Part shown: positions 59,982 to 64,000 of the stretch, piece after piece
How positions within the stretch are numbered: the stretch's first letter is position 1
How the letters are laid out: each line of letters begins with the position of its first letter
Source: Syngnathus acus
Taxonomy: Eukaryota > Chordata > Actinopteri > Syngnathiformes > Syngnathidae
NCBI RefSeq assembly: GCF_901709675.1
Contig: NC_051094.1
Span: forward strand, 13,634,501 to 13,698,500
Reading direction: 5' to 3'
Length of the DNA: 64,000 nt
Translations under genes and position numbers: made by a program
Notes under the pieces: generated by a model
Databases searched by the model: none
Seen by the model: the letters and a program-made list of their open reading frames with translations, nothing else
What the model was told of the DNA's origin: nothing

Positions 59982-61744
59982 AAATACAATAGAAGTACCT
60001 TGATAGAGTACAAAAAGGGTTATTTGCATGAATGGATTCATACCACTCATTAACATTCTTATTAAAAATCATCCAGCCATGTTGGGTCAATATTTGTCAT
60101 TTCAGATGGAGCTTCTGTATTTTGGTGGAAAGACGGTGACTATTTTAAAGTTGTTGAAGTGGAACGCTAATGGAAAGGGATTTGGCTGCCTGGTTATATG
60201 ATAAGAAACATAAAGACTCGTGAATTTTTAAGGTGAAGGTTTTAATCAGTAGCATACTCTAAGAGAAAGCAGGTATTTGGAATAATGTTTTATTTGGAAA
60301 ATGATACATATTTGTCATTTATGCCCCTTTTGATAAATGAAAATTTCCAGTTGAAAGATTTGGTGATTAAGTTATTTATAAAGGACAAAAGATGGGTCGA
60401 AGGAACCCAAATAAATAACTAGTTGAGGGGACTGGATTCATAATCATGGTCTATGGACAATTACATACAGACTAATACAACTTATGTGAGTTGATGAATG
60501 AATGCAACTGATGAGAACATGATGAGAAATCTCAATAATGGTTATTGAGCACTGCACTTTCTGACTAGATTTCTATTGGACCAATGCAATAACAGAAACG
60601 TTTCAATGTTCTGCATCTGCTTTCTGAGCCACAATCAAGGTGGGAGGGGCTCCTAAAATGATCAACTATATTAGTCAGCATAAAGAATGTTAGTTATAAC
60701 TAATAATGTGAAGTTGTTGATTTTGACAGAACGTCAATAAGGAAAAAAGAGGGAAGTAAAAGTGCTCCGGTGAGAGAAGATAAAATGCTGCCCATTTTGT
60801 CCAACTATATGTCTTTGCAGAAGGATTTGTTTGGCTTTATGAGACAAATATTGGGACCATGTTATGAAAAGGTCAGGGTTCAACCCAGTGTTTTACCATC
60901 ACATCCTTCCACTTCCATAAACACATGTCAGGCTGCACACACACATGCATGTATGCACACAGACCCTTCTCTACCTACGCCTTCATTGCTCTCATTCAAT
61001 CGGGTTTGTCCTAACTCCAAAATATTTTAACGTAGTCAAGTCAAAACATCATCAACTCTTTAGTTGCAAATATTTAACAAATTTCCACTTAATTAATTAA
61101 ACCGTCTACCACTGACAGGTTACTTTTGTGACATCTACTTATCACACTATTCAACTTGAGAACAAAAGAGGGACCTAAGAAGCAAGATGATGAAAAAATA
61201 GAAATCTCTGTACTCCTTGCTTTTGCTTTCAACTGCTCTTTCCCACTGCTAAAAATCTGGTCACTGCATCCTGGCTGGCTGTAATGCCGGAGGCTTTGAT
61301 AGCATCTGTGCTGTGGGCTGCACTTACAAAGTTTGGAGCTGGCAAAATGTGTGTTTTCTTGTGGTGGTGGTAATGTAAGGGCATTCATCAAAATAGCAAA
61401 CAGCTCACCACCAATTTTCAGCAGTAATTTTACCTCTGAGTCAAAGGACATGAAGCAAAAGGCTTTTCTTTATTTTTCAGAGTTGCACCAAAATTTAAAA
61501 AAGGCAATTTTGTATCAACAGGTCACGGTGCATTTTAAATTGGTCACAAGTCACTGCTGCTAACTGGTTTTGTGTGGATGATGTTGATAAAATGCTTTTT
61601 ATTCCATAACACGTGTTCACTTATTGAAAATGTAGTGTGAACATTAAAAACACCATTTTGTCAAATAAAATATCAACACTGATCTTAAAAACCCATCCTG
61701 TGAACGATACAATTTTCTTTCTACACAGCACACAGCACAGAGCA
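59982..61744 (+). other. Intronic DNA, nothing recognised
   Basis: Short ORFs only (maximum 120 codons on the minus strand near 61089-61451), with no domain or splice-bounded exon and no repeat boundary recognised. Confidence 0.4.
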
Positions 61745-61915
61745 GGGTTTATCATAGTTTGGGATTTTTCATTATAGTTAGTTATTTTGTTTTGACTTTT
61801 GTTTTTAAATTAGTTTAATTTTAATTACTTTCAAAAGCAGGTTCATTAATTTTTATTAGTTTCATTTTAGTTCTAGTATTAGTTTTAGTTTTAATTAAAA
61901 AGATACTGTATATGT
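61745..61915. repeat. Degenerate T/A-rich low-complexity repeat
   Basis: Repeated TTAGTTT/TTTTAGTT units with drift, a low-complexity class common in fish DNA. Confidence 0.5.
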
Positions 61916-62929
61916 AGTCTGTGTCAATTGCAAGATAAAAAAAAACAAGATTAAAATATTAAAGTAAAGTACAATTCTCAACTGTTTGACCTTGCCTCTT
62001 TGCTATTTACGTACAGAAATACTGAAATAAACACAATTGAAATGAACCCCAAAAATTAATGTGTGATGTTAATTGACAAAGATGAAAACATGGAACTTTT
62101 TTGCTATAATTACAGTATCCCGTTTTAGTTAGTTCACAAACACAAGATGATTGTTTCATCACCTTTTTAAAAGCATGTTTGCATGTTTTTGTTTTATCAA
62201 AAATGATTCTCAATGTTAGTTATTGCTTGAGTTTTCATTAAGTGTAATAACTTTGGTGCAGAGGCAGTATTCATATGCATAGGAAGGTAAATTTGTCACC
62301 ATTAACTTTATATCGGTCATGCCATGCTACACTAACTAATCGATCCATTCTGTTCGTACTGATTGACGATTCTCATGAGGAATCTTGGTGGAGATTGACT
62401 TTGTCGAGCTGCGGCGCTAATAATGCCCTGAGCGAATGGCGTCCACCTCAATTTCGGCTTGTAAATCACAACCTGCAGTAATGAGCAGCACTTAAAGGGG
62501 TCAAAGTTTATGAATAACTCTCGAGGACAAAGACTGTAAAGGCTCACTGCAGCTCACTGGTGGGAGGTGGGAGTACGCTGTGCCCTTGGCCAGATGTTCT
62601 CCAAACAAGGAGTGTGATTGTGTGTCATCAGGAAGGTTTTCGGAGAGTGCTCAGCTCTAATAGATACTGGCATGTCATTTTGTTGGACTTTTATTGCCAC
62701 ATGCCTCTTCCAATCCCATCACTTGTTAAAGTTGTCATTACTCGCATGTGCATGTGCCGTTTGTGCACCGAGTCCTCAAGCAGACACACACTTTGGCACA
62801 AGCTCAAATCTTGGGCCTCTGCATCCGATTAGCATCTCATTGCGTTGTCTTGTGGAGGGATCAAACTGAGAACAGAGTCGGGCTCCTGTCGGGGCTCATT
62901 GGAGGAAGTGACGGTACATCGTCGCTCCA
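61916..62929 (+). other. Intronic DNA, nothing recognised
   Basis: AT-rich in the first half; 62370-62480 is somewhat less AT-rich and non-repetitive. No exon was identified. Confidence 0.4.
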
Positions 62930-63110
62930 TTTTCACTCAGCTCATCAGGGGGCTGTCATCTCTGACAATATGAAATTAGGCGCAATGCAATTAAAGGTCC
63001 TCACTGTCACAATTGAGGCTGATGGGCAAGGCTTGTATAATATCAGCGTGCCGGCTCATATGTTAACGCACTTTAAGGCTTTGTTAGAAATGTACATTTT
63101 GTATGTTCAC
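62930..63110. other. Possible conserved non-coding element
   Basis: Non-repetitive, with closely spaced ATGAAATTAGGCGCAATGCA and CACTTTAAGGCTTTGT stretches and no domain-like frame. The texture resembles enhancer-type elements. Conservation is untested. Confidence 0.25.
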
Positions 63111-63661
63111 ACACATAAAAGCATGTCCTCCCCCACCTGCAAGCACACGCGATTAGCCCTGAAAGTACAGGTTTAAACTGTTAGTCATTGCTGATTCACA
63201 AGCCTCTGGCTGCTTGCCACATCATCCCTCACGGCACTGACTGTCAAACACACAGACAAGCAAAAAGAAGCTGGAGGTATGTGCATGTGTGTTTTTGACA
63301 AGGTGTTTGGTGTTTTAAAATCCAGTTGTTTTTTTTTGCAACACTTTGCTCCGCTCTCATTTTTGGCCTATCTTGCGTGTAGCTGCTTAGAGCCAAGCTT
63401 GGTGTGCATTAGTCAATGTGGACGCATGCATATTTAAATATGAGTGTGTGCAAATGTCTATGCAGAGCCTTGCAGTGTTTTGGCTGCCGGTTCTCCTGGA
63501 TGAAGCCAGTGGAAAGCTGAGGTCTGGATGACTTACTTATTTAGGAAAAATCCACCGTTGATGGCCAGTGTACTGCCATGCAGGCAGATAATCATTTGCT
63601 TGCATACTAATGTGTGCATTTTTGAAATTGAAGTCATATTTGTACAATACAACATGAATAG

Positions 63662-63895
63662 AGCAGTACGGTTCACTTTTGGTTAACATGTCTGCCTCAA
63701 AGTTTAGAGGTCCTGAGTTCGAGTCTCAGCTCAGGCCCTCCTGTGTGGAATGTGCTTGTTGAATAGCTTTGTGGGAACGTGGACGTACTATATGTGCTCG
63801 GCAATCGGCTTGCAACCAATCCAAAATGCAGTCGGGCTCGAACCCACATGTGACCATAATGACCCTTATATAAAATAAATGGACAGCCATCTGTA
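63662..63895 (+). repeat. SINE copy with recognisable tRNA-like head
   Basis: The head carries TGGTTAACATG in the A-box position and GAGTTCGAGTCT in the B-box position (close to GGTTCGANTCC), followed by the SINE body and an ATAAATGGACAG end. It is in the opposite orientation to the copy at 461-818. Moderately diverged. It is not a tRNA gene, because no cloverleaf downstream of the B box fits. Confidence 0.6.
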
Positions 63896-64000
63896 CTAGG
63901 GCTTTCACTATCGAATATTTCTAGAATTCGTTATTGTATTGGTTATTCCATCAATAAATTGAATAATCAGATACAATTTGCATTCTATGAAAGTGTAGTA
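63896..64000. other. Non-coding window end
   Basis: Short AT-rich end with nothing recognised. Confidence 0.4.

Noticed and set aside
63662-63740. Possible tRNA gene
   Set aside because: Only A- and B-box-like promoter text fits. The rest follows a SINE body, and no cloverleaf or anticodon arm could be formed.
1-64000. CRISPR array, operon or rRNA
   Set aside because: No array of short repeats with unique spacers, no closely packed ORFs and no rRNA text. The sequence is clearly of vertebrate type.

Overview
This window reads as nuclear DNA of a ray-finned fish, probably a percomorph teleost. It is AT-rich and almost entirely non-coding. It has many (CA)n/(TG)n/(TC)n microsatellites and is peppered with repeats of fish type: hAT, Tc1/mariner and short terminal-inverted-repeat (TIR) DNA elements, tRNA-derived SINEs with a TGGA tail, and an endonuclease-type LINE relic. 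Species cannot be read from the sequence alone. No prokaryotic operon, CRISPR array, rRNA or convincing stand-alone tRNA gene was seen, and no open reading frame over about 170 codons. Almost all ORFs are chance ORFs or run through repeats.

The one host-gene landmark is near 37.1-37.7 kb on the + strand: a CpG-rich stretch, a TATA box (37296-37302), a pyrimidine-rich likely start region, and a leader of about 350 bp that ends at a perfect GTAAGT splice donor (37676). I read this as the promoter and 5' untranslated first exon of an unidentified gene. Its first intron would then fill the rest of the window (at least 26 kb). I could not identify a coding exon downstream, nor any exon of an upstream gene in 1-37 kb, so that part is best called intergenic or the intron of something not recognised.

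Layout: 0-12 kb is repeat-dense (full SINE with a 13-bp target duplication, hAT MITEs, LINE endonuclease relic, twin Tc1/mariner palindromes, three 'CCGTATTTTCC' TIR elements). 12-34 kb is sparser (a 1.1-kb TIR element at 14.0-15.1 kb, one more TIR element at 22.2 kb, older repeats). 34.2-35.1 kb is a pile-up of SINE pieces and a dead Tc1-like transposase. 37-43 kb is promoter plus microsatellite-rich intron. 43.2-46.4 kb holds a nested hAT with an exact 8-bp target duplication and two TIR elements. 46-64 kb is intron with a minisatellite, a second copy of the 3.8-kb hAT MITE, scattered old SINEs and a few stretches that look like possible conserved non-coding elements.

No new multi-gene system is evident. 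The most worthwhile items are the orphan promoter/exon, the TIR family with intermediates between two types, the nested hAT with a BED zinc-finger relic, and repeats that share apparent protein similarity only because they are copies of one element.
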